Below are positions 5,961 to 13,225 of a stretch of 22,284 bases of DNA, piece after piece. Every line of letters starts with the position of its first letter. Position 1 is the stretch's first letter. The stretch is from the NCBI RefSeq assembly GCF_934230905.1, contig NZ_CAKQFJ010000030.1, positions 1 to 22,284 of the forward strand, given 5' to 3'. The notes under the pieces are model-generated. The model was not told where the DNA came from. It saw only the letters and a program-made list of their open reading frames with translations, and did not search any database. The translations under genes and the position numbers were made by a program. The stretch is from an uncultured Veillonella sp. Its GTDB lineage: Bacteria > Bacillota > Negativicutes > Veillonellales > Veillonellaceae.

Positions 5961-7515
5961 AAACGATTTTCGTTGTCCAATCCTCTATATTCCAAATATC
6001 GGTGACCCAACCTTCATAGAATTCTGGTTCATGACTAACGAGAACAATGGTTCCCTTAAATTCACGCAATGCTCGCGCCAATTCTTCCTTAGCATAGATA
6101 TCCAAATGATTTGTCGGTTCATCAAGAACAAGAACATTATATTTCTTCTGCATCAATTTGCAGAGTCGCACCTTTGCATTTTCTCCACCGGATAGGACAC
6201 GCATTTGAGATGTAATGTGTTCGTTCGTCAATCCGCATCGCGCTAGTGCTGCACGAACTTCGGCATTCGTCATAGCCGGATATTCATTCCAAATATAGTC
6301 TAACGCAGTTTCTGAATTAGATGGTGCATCCTCTTGAGCAAAATAACCTACTTCGAGGAAATCACCCTTCACCAATTCGCCACTGACAGGTTTTAACAGT
6401 CCTAAAATAGTCTTTAATAATGTGGTCTTACCTAAGCCATTGACACCGCGAATAGCAATTTTTTTATTTCGTTCGATTTGAAAGTCTACAGGTCTTGTGA
6501 GCGGTTCGTCATAACCAATCTCAAGGCCAAAGGCTTCAACAATAAAACGACTAGGTGTACGACCTTCTTTAAAGCCAAAGGATGGTTTGATATATTCCTT
6601 CGGTTTTTCAAGAATTTCCATTTTTTCTAACCGTTTAGCACGGGAATTTGCCATACCGCGCGTAGCCACACGAGCCTTATTACGTTGAATGAAATCCTCC
6701 ATACGCTCAATTTCTTGTTGTTGTCGTTCATAAGCCTTACGCGCTTGTGCCTTTTGAACTTCATAAGCGGCTTGAAATTGATGGTAATCCCCAGTATATC
6801 GTGTAAGAACAGCTTGCTCAATGTGATAGATGACATTGACTACGGAGTTTAAAAATTCCATATCATGAGAGATTAGAATGAATGCATTCTCGTAATTTTG
6901 CAAATAGTTTTGCAACCAATGAATATGTTCTACATCTAAATAGTTTGTTGGTTCGTCTAACAACAATATGGTTGGCTTTTCTAATAATAGTTTCGTCAAC
7001 AAAACCTTCGTACGTTGACCGCCACTTAGCTCAGATACATCACGCTCTAAACCAATATCCATAAGCCCTAAACCTTGTGCAGTTCGTTCAATGACCGCAT
7101 CAATCTCATAGAACCCACGTTGTTCTAAGATTTCTTGCCATTCACCGACTTGTTCTAAGAGACGGTTCATTTCATCTTCTGATACATCACCCATTTTATT
7201 GTATGCATCATTGATCTTTGACTCCATAACATACAAATCATCAAAGGCACGTTGTAATACATCGCGAATTGTCATGCCCTTTTCGAGTACTGCATGCTGG
7301 TCCAAGTAGCCTACTGTTACTTGATTAGACCACTCTATTTTGCCTTCATCTGGTGGTAGTTTGCCGGTAATGATGTTTAAGAAGGTAGATTTACCTTCTC
7401 CATTAGCACCTATTAAACCTACATGTTCCCCCTTCAACAGTCGAAACGATGCATCATCTAATATTTGTCGTGCCCCAAAACCATGAGTCACATGGGATAC
7501 TGTTAATACACTCAT
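5959..7515 (-). CDS. ABC-F family ATPase (ribosome-associated, YkpA/EttA-like)
   Basis: A 518-residue protein with two ATP-binding cassettes and no membrane segment, the ABC-F layout. Cassette 1 has Walker A GANGEGKS at 36-43, LSGGQ at 163-167 and the DEPTNYLD Walker B at 187-194. Cassette 2 has GVNGLGKT at 357-364, LSGGE at 441-445 and DEPTNHLD at 465-472. A charged helical linker (about 245-310, rich in Q, E, K and R) is the P-site tRNA-interaction motif region. ABC-F proteins act on ribosomes as translation factors or antibiotic-protection proteins; the sequence alone does not say which. The second H-switch reads SHEPEF, with Glu replacing the usual Asp. GGAG precedes the start. A promoter at 7583-7612 and a hairpin at 7537-7559 lie upstream. 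folE follows after 8 bases. Confidence 0.92.
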   Translation of the reverse strand: MSVLTVSHVTHGFGARQILDDASFRLLKGEHVGLIGANGEGKSTFLNIITGKLPPDEGKIEWSNQVTVGYLDQHAVLEKGMTIRDVLQRAFDDLYVMESKINDAYNKMGDVSEDEMNRLLEQVGEWQEILEQRGFYEIDAVIERTAQGLGLMDIGLERDVSELSGGQRTKVLLTKLLLEKPTILLLDEPTNYLDVEHIHWLQNYLQNYENAFILISHDMEFLNSVVNVIYHIEQAVLTRYTGDYHQFQAAYEVQKAQARKAYERQQQEIERMEDFIQRNKARVATRGMANSRAKRLEKMEILEKPKEYIKPSFGFKEGRTPSRFIVEAFGLEIGYDEPLTRPVDFQIERNKKIAIRGVNGLGKTTLLKTILGLLKPVSGELVKGDFLEVGYFAQEDAPSNSETALDYIWNEYPAMTNAEVRAALARCGLTNEHITSQMRVLSGGENAKVRLCKLMQKKYNVLVLDEPTNHLDIYAKEELARALREFKGTIVLVSHEPEFYEGWVTDIWNIEDWTTKIV

Positions 7516-7536
7516 TATCTATCTCCATCGGAATAA

Positions 7537-7559
7537 AAGCCGTCTAAATAAGACGGCTT
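7537..7559 (-). terminator. Terminator-like hairpin between the M20 gene and the ABC-F gene
   Basis: A 9-bp perfect stem (AAGCCGTCT/AGACGGCTT; 7537-7545 with 7551-7559) has a 5-base loop. On the minus strand it is followed by TTATTCC, giving TTTTATT as U-tract. It lies 57 bases past the M20 stop and only 21 bases before the ABC-F ATG. It also lies downstream of the promoter at 7583-7612, so it would sit in the 5' leader of the ABC-F/fol transcript. Confidence 0.75.
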
Positions 7560-7582
7560 AGTTCACACTAATTAATATATTT

Positions 7583-7612
7583 ATTGTACCTTGATTACAC
7601 TAGATATGTCAA
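7583..7612 (-). promoter_or_regulatory. Sigma-70 promoter for the ABC-F/fol operon
   Basis: On the minus strand, TTGACA (7607-7612, perfect -35) is separated by 18 bases from TACAAT (7583-7588, five of six). It begins immediately past the M20 stop codon. The predicted start site is near 7576, giving a leader of about 60 bases that contains the hairpin at 7537-7559. Confidence 0.75.
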
Positions 7613-7615
7613 AAA

Positions 7616-8764
7616 TTACACTTCTAATGATTCCGCATAACGCAAGGCAACAATAGCCATAATCTTGGCACCTTTAATAGCTTGTTCCAATCCATAAGGA
7701 GAACCTGCAGCACAAGCGAACTCAGGTGTATGTGCTTCTAACTGATTTCCTATATTCAAAGTAGGCTGCGCTGTAGGCACTTCATAAGATACATTGCCTA
7801 CATCCGTACTGCCATCGGCCTCATCTGGTGGTAATTTCCGTGGGCTTTCACCAAACTCAATCATCACCTCATTAAACAAAGATAATAAACATTCATCTTG
7901 CCTCATATCCTTAAATAAAGGTTCATAATGATGCATATCTACAGTTGCGCCATAACTTGTAGCAATACGATTAGCCTCTGCTTTAATAGCTGGCAAAATA
8001 ATATCTTCTAAATCAGATACAGTAGCACCACGTACCGTCATTCGCAATGTAGCCTTATCGGTTACTACATTGGGTGCAGTACCAGCCTGAGTAAATATGG
8101 CACCTACGATGGCCCCTTTAGGGAAGACATCTTGTTTCATCAATTTAATAGATTGATACAAATCAACAGCACAGTCCAAAGCATTAATTCCAGAATCAGT
8201 TAAAGATGCAATATGACATGACCGGCCATGAAAGGTTACCTCTAAAGGATGTGTTGCCAACGAAGTCCCTCCTACCTCATTTTCACCACCAGGATGAATG
8301 ATTAATGCCCCATCATAACCTTTAAAAAGTCCTTCATTAGCCATAAACACCTTGCCGCCAATGGTCTCCTCGGCAGGGCATCCAAAAAAGGTAGTCCCCC
8401 ATGTATCGCGAGAGGTTTGACTAAACGCTATAGCAGCGCCCATGCTCATAATGGCGATTAAGTTATGTCCACACCCATGACCTAATTCAGGCAGTGCATC
8501 ATATTCGCCTAAAAAAGCCATTTTATGCAAACGTTCTAAGCCTATATCACTTCGCATAGCCGTACGCAATTCAGAGCATTTCGTTAGCCCTACAGTCGTA
8601 TCAAAGCCATGTTGTTCCATATAACGGCTAATGGTTTGTACAGCACGTACCTCATGTTGACCTAATTCAGGGTTGTTATGTAAAAATAACGAAATCGATT
8701 TTAACTCATCTTGTATACCATCAATTATAGTACACGCTTGAATTTCTCGGTTCTTTAAATTCAT
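7616..8764 (-). CDS. M20 family amidohydrolase, AbgB/PM20D2-like
   Basis: A 382-residue zinc-dependent hydrolase. GEYDALPELGHGCGHN (86-101), CPAEE (129-133) and IIHPGG (155-160) hold the metal ligands and the general-base glutamate. HGRSCHIA (179-186) begins the inserted dimerisation domain, and STDVGNVSYEVP (319-330) is the C-terminal metal-site segment. No signal peptide is seen, so it is cytoplasmic. GHGCGHNL, the F-GCP-EE segment and STDVG-VS resemble AbgB, a subunit of p-aminobenzoyl-glutamate hydrolase, but the protein is about 100 residues shorter. The substrate could be p-aminobenzoyl-glutamate, an N-acyl amino acid or a dipeptide; I cannot decide. It starts 20 bases after the LD-carboxypeptidase gene, probably in the same transcript, with the fol operon next. 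Confidence 0.85.
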   Translation of the reverse strand: MNLKNREIQACTIIDGIQDELKSISLFLHNNPELGQHEVRAVQTISRYMEQHGFDTTVGLTKCSELRTAMRSDIGLERLHKMAFLGEYDALPELGHGCGHNLIAIMSMGAAIAFSQTSRDTWGTTFFGCPAEETIGGKVFMANEGLFKGYDGALIIHPGGENEVGGTSLATHPLEVTFHGRSCHIASLTDSGINALDCAVDLYQSIKLMKQDVFPKGAIVGAIFTQAGTAPNVVTDKATLRMTVRGATVSDLEDIILPAIKAEANRIATSYGATVDMHHYEPLFKDMRQDECLLSLFNEVMIEFGESPRKLPPDEADGSTDVGNVSYEVPTAQPTLNIGNQLEAHTPEFACAAGSPYGLEQAIKGAKIMAIVALRYAESLEV

Positions 8765-8784
8765 ATATCCATCCTCATGTCGCC

Positions 8785-9735
8785 TTATAATGTACGTTGT
8801 TTTGTATAAGGTGATAGTACGATTGTATTAGAAATATATCGAAAATGAACACGCCCACCTAATGGCAATGTCTGATGCGGTGTACCATGCCCTGTTGGCA
8901 CATAGCATACGAATGGATCAGATAACTGAGTTTCCCGATTCTCTTCCATATAACGAAGAGCTTCATAACCCAAATCGTAATCGGATTCATCCTCATCACC
9001 TTCACAATCGGTAAAGGTTCCAATCATCATACCCTTTATCCGACTTAACAAACCGGATAATCTCCATTGTTGTAGCATACGATCTAGTTTGTACGGTGCT
9101 TCACCTACATCTTCTACAAATAAAATCGTATCCTCTATACTATCATCCTCTAAAAAATAAGGTGTTCCACAAAGCATGGAGAGCATTGTCATATTGCCAC
9201 CACGCAATATGCCGTCCCCTAATTCTGTACCAATTGCACCTCGCGGAGGCTCTGGTAAAGGTTCAATAACGCGTAGTCGCCCTTCTACGGTTTCAAATAA
9301 ATGATGAATATCTTCATGACGCGCTCTAGTAAAATCTACCCCCATCGGACCGTGGTAAGTTACGAGGCGACTATAACGATTGATAGCCATATGTAAAGCT
9401 GTACAATCACTATAACCAATGAATGGCTTCCCATATTCACGTATAGCAGTGTAGTCAATGCGATCAATATAGCGCATTGTACCATACCCACCACGCAACG
9501 CTAAAACAGCATCACATGGGGCTGTAGTCATCATCCACTCAAACTCTTGTGCCTGCTCCTCAGGACTGCCACCATACAAACCGGTGCGATAACAAGATTC
9601 ACCAAATATAAGTTGATAACCATGTTCTTCACACATCTGTTGTATCGCATCTAAAGACTCATCACTACTACTCGCAGGTGCTATACACCCAATAGTCATA
9701 CCTTTTTTTAAACACGTTGGATATTTCCACTCCAT
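8785..9735 (-). CDS. ldcA: LD-carboxypeptidase, peptidase family S66
   Basis: A 316-residue cytoplasmic serine peptidase without a signal peptide. The S66 Ser-Glu-His triad is recognisable: S109 in GYSDCTALH, E208 in FVEDVGEAPYKLDRML, and H283 in PTGHGTP. The N-terminal IAPASSSD and LRGGYGTMR (80-88) are also family features. These enzymes remove the terminal D-Ala from L-Ala-D-Glu-mDap-D-Ala released from peptidoglycan, allowing tripeptide recycling; some relatives act on microcin or other acyl-peptide substrates. GAGGA precedes the ATG. It follows the opp operon after a terminator and is paired with the M20 hydrolase. I found no convincing promoter in 9736-9815, so readthrough from opp is possible. 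Confidence 0.92.
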   Translation of the reverse strand: MEWKYPTCLKKGMTIGCIAPASSSDESLDAIQQMCEEHGYQLIFGESCYRTGLYGGSPEEQAQEFEWMMTTAPCDAVLALRGGYGTMRYIDRIDYTAIREYGKPFIGYSDCTALHMAINRYSRLVTYHGPMGVDFTRARHEDIHHLFETVEGRLRVIEPLPEPPRGAIGTELGDGILRGGNMTMLSMLCGTPYFLEDDSIEDTILFVEDVGEAPYKLDRMLQQWRLSGLLSRIKGMMIGTFTDCEGDEDESDYDLGYEALRYMEENRETQLSDPFVCYVPTGHGTPHQTLPLGGRVHFRYISNTIVLSPYTKQRTL

Positions 9736-9820
9736 AATTCCTCACATATATAGCATTGTTTAGAATGTCATTTACTTATGATAACTGTAAACAACCATAC
9801 ATAAACCGTAATACACAAAA

Positions 9821-9843
9821 AAGACGTACCAATGGTACGTCTT
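9821..9843 (-). terminator. Rho-independent terminator of the opp operon
   Basis: A perfect 10-bp stem (AAGACGTACC/GGTACGTCTT; 9821-9830 with 9834-9843) has a 3-base loop. On the minus strand the 3' arm runs into six T residues (9817-9822 as A on the plus strand). It lies 9 bases past the oppA stop codon. Confidence 0.88.
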
Positions 9844-9852
9844 TAGTGTATC

Positions 9853-11454
9853 TTATTTGTATGCTTTTTTAAAGTCTACTTGACCAAGTACAGTCCAGAA
9901 ATAGTTTTGAATAGTTCCATTAGACACATATGGCTGTGTTGTAAAGTACAATGGCATAACTAAAGACTCATCAAAAATCATGCGCTCTGCTTTATGCATT
10001 AACGCATCACGTTCTGCACTATCAGGAGTGCTACGAATACGCGCAATAAGCTCATTATACTCTTCATTATGATACTGGCTGTCATTATCTTCAGCAGAAA
10101 ATACTTCTAAGAAATTTTGTGGATCTCCATAATCAGCAACCCAGGATGCACGAGCGACTTGATATTTACCAGCTTCGCGATTGGCTAAGAACACTTTAGT
10201 TTCTTGATTTTGTAATCGTACATCGGCTCCAAATGCTTTATGCCACGTTGCTTGAATTGCTTCTGCAATCGCTTTATGCATTTCACTCGTATTATACAAA
10301 ATCGTAATCGGTGGCAATGGATGGTTTTCATCATAGCCAGCCTCTTTTATCAATTCCTTAGCTTGTTCAACATCTTCATATACAAGGTAACTTCCTGTTT
10401 CACGGAAATCATCCGTTCCATTGCTTTCAAGCATACCATAAGGAACAAAAGCATATGCTTCTTCCTTACCGCCTTTAACAATATTTTTCACAATCTCCTT
10501 ACGATTGATAACCATAGAAAAGGCCTTACGCACATCAGGATTAGTAAAAGGTTCTGCTTTCACATTAAAGAGGTAATAATAATTACCCAACATAGGACCT
10601 ATATGTAATAAACCTGCTTCTTCTAACCGTTGTTGATCAGCCACTGGAGGTTCTACCATCATATCCGCCTCTCCACCTTCAACAAGAGTAAGACGAGTAC
10701 TTTGAGATTCACTAATTGGCCAATTCATCGTTTTAGTAACTACCTCATCAGCATCCCAATAGTTTTCATTTTTGACAAAATTAAGTTCTCCATTATGTTG
10801 CCAACTTAATAATTTATATGGTCCATTAGAAACAATCGTTTCTGCGTTATTTCCCCAGTTTTCATTTTTCTCTACAGCATTTTTATTAACTGGATAATAA
10901 CCATGAGAAGCCAATAACTTTAAGAAATACGCCGTTGGATGTTCTAAAGTAACAACCAATGTTTCATCATCAACTGCTTCTACGCCTACATCATCTCTAT
11001 CTGCCTTGCCGTTATTAAACGCTTCACCATTTTTAAGTACATATAACATATAAGCACTATCTGACCCTGTACTTGGATCCAGTATACGTTTCCAGGCATA
11101 CTCAAAATCATGAGCCGTTAATGGTTCCCCATTGGACCATTTTAAATCAGGTCGCAAATGAAATGTATAAGTAGTGCCATCATTTGACACTGTCCAACGT
11201 TTAGCTAATGCAGCCTCTGGTTCACCTTTATCATCTAAACGAACCAAGCCATCAAACAATTGTAATTGTACGTTTGCCTCAGGTGATGTACTAGACTTAG
11301 CAGGATCTAATGTTGATGGTTCTTGTTCCAATACATATCGTATCGTATGCTCATCAACGATTTTAGGACCATTAGTATACCCAAAAACAAGTAACAGTAT
11401 ACTTACTCCAAAAGCTAGTACCACGAGCTTAAGCAATTTACGTTTATCCATCAT
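9853..11454 (-). CDS. oppA: Oligopeptide ABC transporter substrate-binding protein
   Basis: A 533-residue family 5 solute-binding protein. A basic start (DKRKLLK) and hydrophobic helix (about 8-27) form a signal peptide or anchor. No cysteine is present in this region: the usual lipobox end reads VFGYTNG. The mature part has the OppA hallmarks, including a RYVLEQEPSTLDPAKS start, the FDGLVRLDDKGEPEAALAKRW segment, LRPDLKWSNGEPLTAHDFEYAWKRILDP, and SNGPYKLLSWQHNGELNFVKNE. Such proteins capture peptides outside the cytoplasmic membrane and deliver them to OppBCDF. The ATG overlaps the serine-hydrolase stop by 4 bases (ATGA), with GAGG upstream; a second ATG follows directly and either could initiate. 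It is the last gene before the terminator. Peptide specificity, including murein peptides, cannot be read from the sequence. Confidence 0.92.
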   Translation of the reverse strand: MMDKRKLLKLVVLAFGVSILLLVFGYTNGPKIVDEHTIRYVLEQEPSTLDPAKSSTSPEANVQLQLFDGLVRLDDKGEPEAALAKRWTVSNDGTTYTFHLRPDLKWSNGEPLTAHDFEYAWKRILDPSTGSDSAYMLYVLKNGEAFNNGKADRDDVGVEAVDDETLVVTLEHPTAYFLKLLASHGYYPVNKNAVEKNENWGNNAETIVSNGPYKLLSWQHNGELNFVKNENYWDADEVVTKTMNWPISESQSTRLTLVEGGEADMMVEPPVADQQRLEEAGLLHIGPMLGNYYYLFNVKAEPFTNPDVRKAFSMVINRKEIVKNIVKGGKEEAYAFVPYGMLESNGTDDFRETGSYLVYEDVEQAKELIKEAGYDENHPLPPITILYNTSEMHKAIAEAIQATWHKAFGADVRLQNQETKVFLANREAGKYQVARASWVADYGDPQNFLEVFSAEDNDSQYHNEEYNELIARIRSTPDSAERDALMHKAERMIFDESLVMPLYFTTQPYVSNGTIQNYFWTVLGQVDFKKAYK

Positions 11455-12266
11455 GGTAATGCATCCTCTACAAATTTTTTCATAATAAGCCCCATTTGAG
11501 CTCCTAATTGTTTTGCTTTATCATTACATAAATGACTCATCAACAAGACAAAGCAAAAATCTCCATTCATCGTTTCTAAAATCCCCGCATCATGTTCAAC
11601 ACAATCTAATGAACCTGTTTTATGATGAAATACAACATCTTCACCCCAATGAAATGGCAATATATCCCTAAACTGTTGACGTCCAAGAATATTCCACATC
11701 TCATGTCCATATAGAGTGTGCCGTAATTCATAAATATGATGTAATAATTTAACTATATCTATGGCGGTAATATAATTCTCCCGATTTTCTTTTACCGCTT
11801 TAACATCCATCATCATACGATTGATTTCAAAGTGCTCAAGTCCCAACTGTTCAGCTCTAGCATTAACATTTTCCATGCCCAATGCTTGGAGTAATAAGTT
11901 AGTAGCCCAATTATCACTGAGCACCATCATTAATCGACAAAGTTCCAAATAGCTAAAACTATGATTGCCAACCAATTCCATTAAGGCACCTGCCCCTTCA
12001 ACACGTGGACTCCGACTTAATGCAATCGTATCGTTAAGATTGAGTTGTTCTTGTGATGCTAAATGAAATACATATTCCAAAATCAGCGTTTTTACCATAC
12101 TAGCACCAGTATGGACAATCGTTTCCTTAGAAGAAGCTACGATGGTAGCCTCCTCCCCTTCATTCAGACGCGTTACCATATAGGATACAGTGGCATCTGA
12201 AGGCAGCTTATCTAGTAAAGCTGCCAGCTGTATCTCTAAGGATTTCCCTACGATCAACTGTTCCAT
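11451..12266 (-). CDS. Cytoplasmic serine hydrolase of the class A beta-lactamase fold
   Basis: A 271-residue protein of the beta-lactamase2/penicillin-binding fold. Its active-site motifs are S56-M-V-K59 (SxxK), S117-D118-N119 (SDN) and K216-T217-G218 (KTG). Spacings of 61 and 99 residues are close to class A beta-lactamases (60 and 104). No signal peptide precedes the fold, so it should stay in the cytoplasm, unlike secreted beta-lactamases. The omega-loop region (about 150-167) has no clear ExxLN, so deacylation as in true beta-lactamases is doubtful. A DD-peptidase, D-aminopeptidase or esterase role is as likely as any. It sits inside the opp operon, 11 bases after oppF and overlapping oppA by 4 bases. 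The ribosome-binding site (ATGGGG) is weak. Confidence 0.85.
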   Translation of the reverse strand: MEQLIVGKSLEIQLAALLDKLPSDATVSYMVTRLNEGEEATIVASSKETIVHTGASMVKTLILEYVFHLASQEQLNLNDTIALSRSPRVEGAGALMELVGNHSFSYLELCRLMMVLSDNWATNLLLQALGMENVNARAEQLGLEHFEINRMMMDVKAVKENRENYITAIDIVKLLHHIYELRHTLYGHEMWNILGRQQFRDILPFHWGEDVVFHHKTGSLDCVEHDAGILETMNGDFCFVLLMSHLCNDKAKQLGAQMGLIMKKFVEDALP

Positions 12267-12277
12267 TATTTACCCCA

Positions 12278-13225
12278 TTAAATATGCCAACATGCAATTT
12301 TTCTATCCGCCCATTCACGAAGTGGTGGTCGTTCTTCTAGACATCTACGTTCAACATCTGGACAACGATCACTAAACAAACACCCCTTAGGAGGATGTAA
12401 TGGACTCGCCGGTTCTCCTCGCAATGGAGCTCCAATTGGAGCACGTGGAAGCACTTCGCCAACCATTTTCGTAAGAGCCTTTGAATATGGATGTTGAGGG
12501 AACTCATAAATATCAAGAGCAGGCCCCTCTTCCATAACAGCCCCTAAATACATGACTACCATACGATGACTAATGTAACGAACCATAGGTAAGTCATGTG
12601 AAATAAAGAGATATGAAATACCGTGTAAAGCCTGCAAACGCTCTAATAAGGTCATAATCTGAACCTGAATAGACACATCTAGTGCAGAAATAGGTTCGTC
12701 AAGAATAATACACTTAGGCTCCATTATAAGGGCTCGTGCAATGCCAATTCTCTGCCGTTGACCACCAGATAACTCATGAGCATATCGCTCACCAAAAGCC
12801 ATATCTAACCCAACTTGTTCCAATACCTCTTTAACACGAATTACACGATCTCGAGGTGTATAATTAGGATTTAACTCTAAAGGTTCTTCTAAAATAGTAT
12901 TAATCTTCAATCTTGGATTAAGTGATGCATAAGGATTTTGAAATACCATTTGCATCATATCCCGTGTACTATCTTTATGAATATATGGATTTACTTCATG
13001 ACCATCCATATAAATAGACCCTGATGTGGCTTGATGTACGCCCATCAAGGTATACCCAAATGTAGATTTACCACAGCCTGACTCACCAACAATACCTAAT
13101 GTTTCGCCTTCGTCTTGATAAAGACTAACACCTTGTAATGCATGTACTGTTTGTTTTGGTCTAAACAATCCGCCAGAAAGGGTAAAATTTTTAACGAGAT
13201 TGTCTGTTTCCCAAATATATCCCAT
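12278..13225 (-). CDS. oppF: Oligopeptide ABC transporter ATP-binding protein OppF
   Basis: A 315-residue ATPase subunit. It has Walker A GESGCGKS at 47-54, Q-loop FQNP at 95-98, signature LSGGQ at 152-156, Walker B IILDE at 173-177 and switch His at 210. The C-terminal oligopeptide-transporter domain has four cysteines (282, 288, 295, 312) in GCLFSDRCP...RRC...ACW, the arrangement that binds a 4Fe-4S cluster in characterised DppD-type proteins. The start at 13225 overlaps the oppD stop by one base (TAATG) and has GGAGGGA upstream; an ATG 10 codons earlier lies inside oppD and was not used. It powers import with OppD. OppF versus DppF naming is by position and similarity only. Confidence 0.92.
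   Translation of the reverse strand: MGYIWETDNLVKNFTLSGGLFRPKQTVHALQGVSLYQDEGETLGIVGESGCGKSTFGYTLMGVHQATSGSIYMDGHEVNPYIHKDSTRDMMQMVFQNPYASLNPRLKINTILEEPLELNPNYTPRDRVIRVKEVLEQVGLDMAFGERYAHELSGGQRQRIGIARALIMEPKCIILDEPISALDVSIQVQIMTLLERLQALHGISYLFISHDLPMVRYISHRMVVMYLGAVMEEGPALDIYEFPQHPYSKALTKMVGEVLPRAPIGAPLRGEPASPLHPPKGCLFSDRCPDVERRCLEERPPLREWADRKIACWHI

Noticed and set aside
5951..6010. Longer folE reading frame starting at 6010
   Set aside because: It would overlap the ABC-F gene by 50 bases and has no ribosome-binding site; AGGAGGG at 5954-5960 and homologue length favour 5950.
7553..7570. Possible leader peptide (GTG-AAC-TAA) before the ABC-F hairpin
   Set aside because: Only two codons, no ribosome-binding site, and such triplets occur by chance.
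10240..10608. Plus-strand open frame of 122 codons inside oppA
   Set aside because: Antisense shadow of oppA with Cys/Phe/Ile-rich composition and no initiation signals; the same applies to 11174-11485.
11451..12266. Antibiotic-resistance beta-lactamase
   Set aside because: No signal peptide, no clear omega-loop ExxLN, and placement within a peptide transporter operon argue for another hydrolase role.
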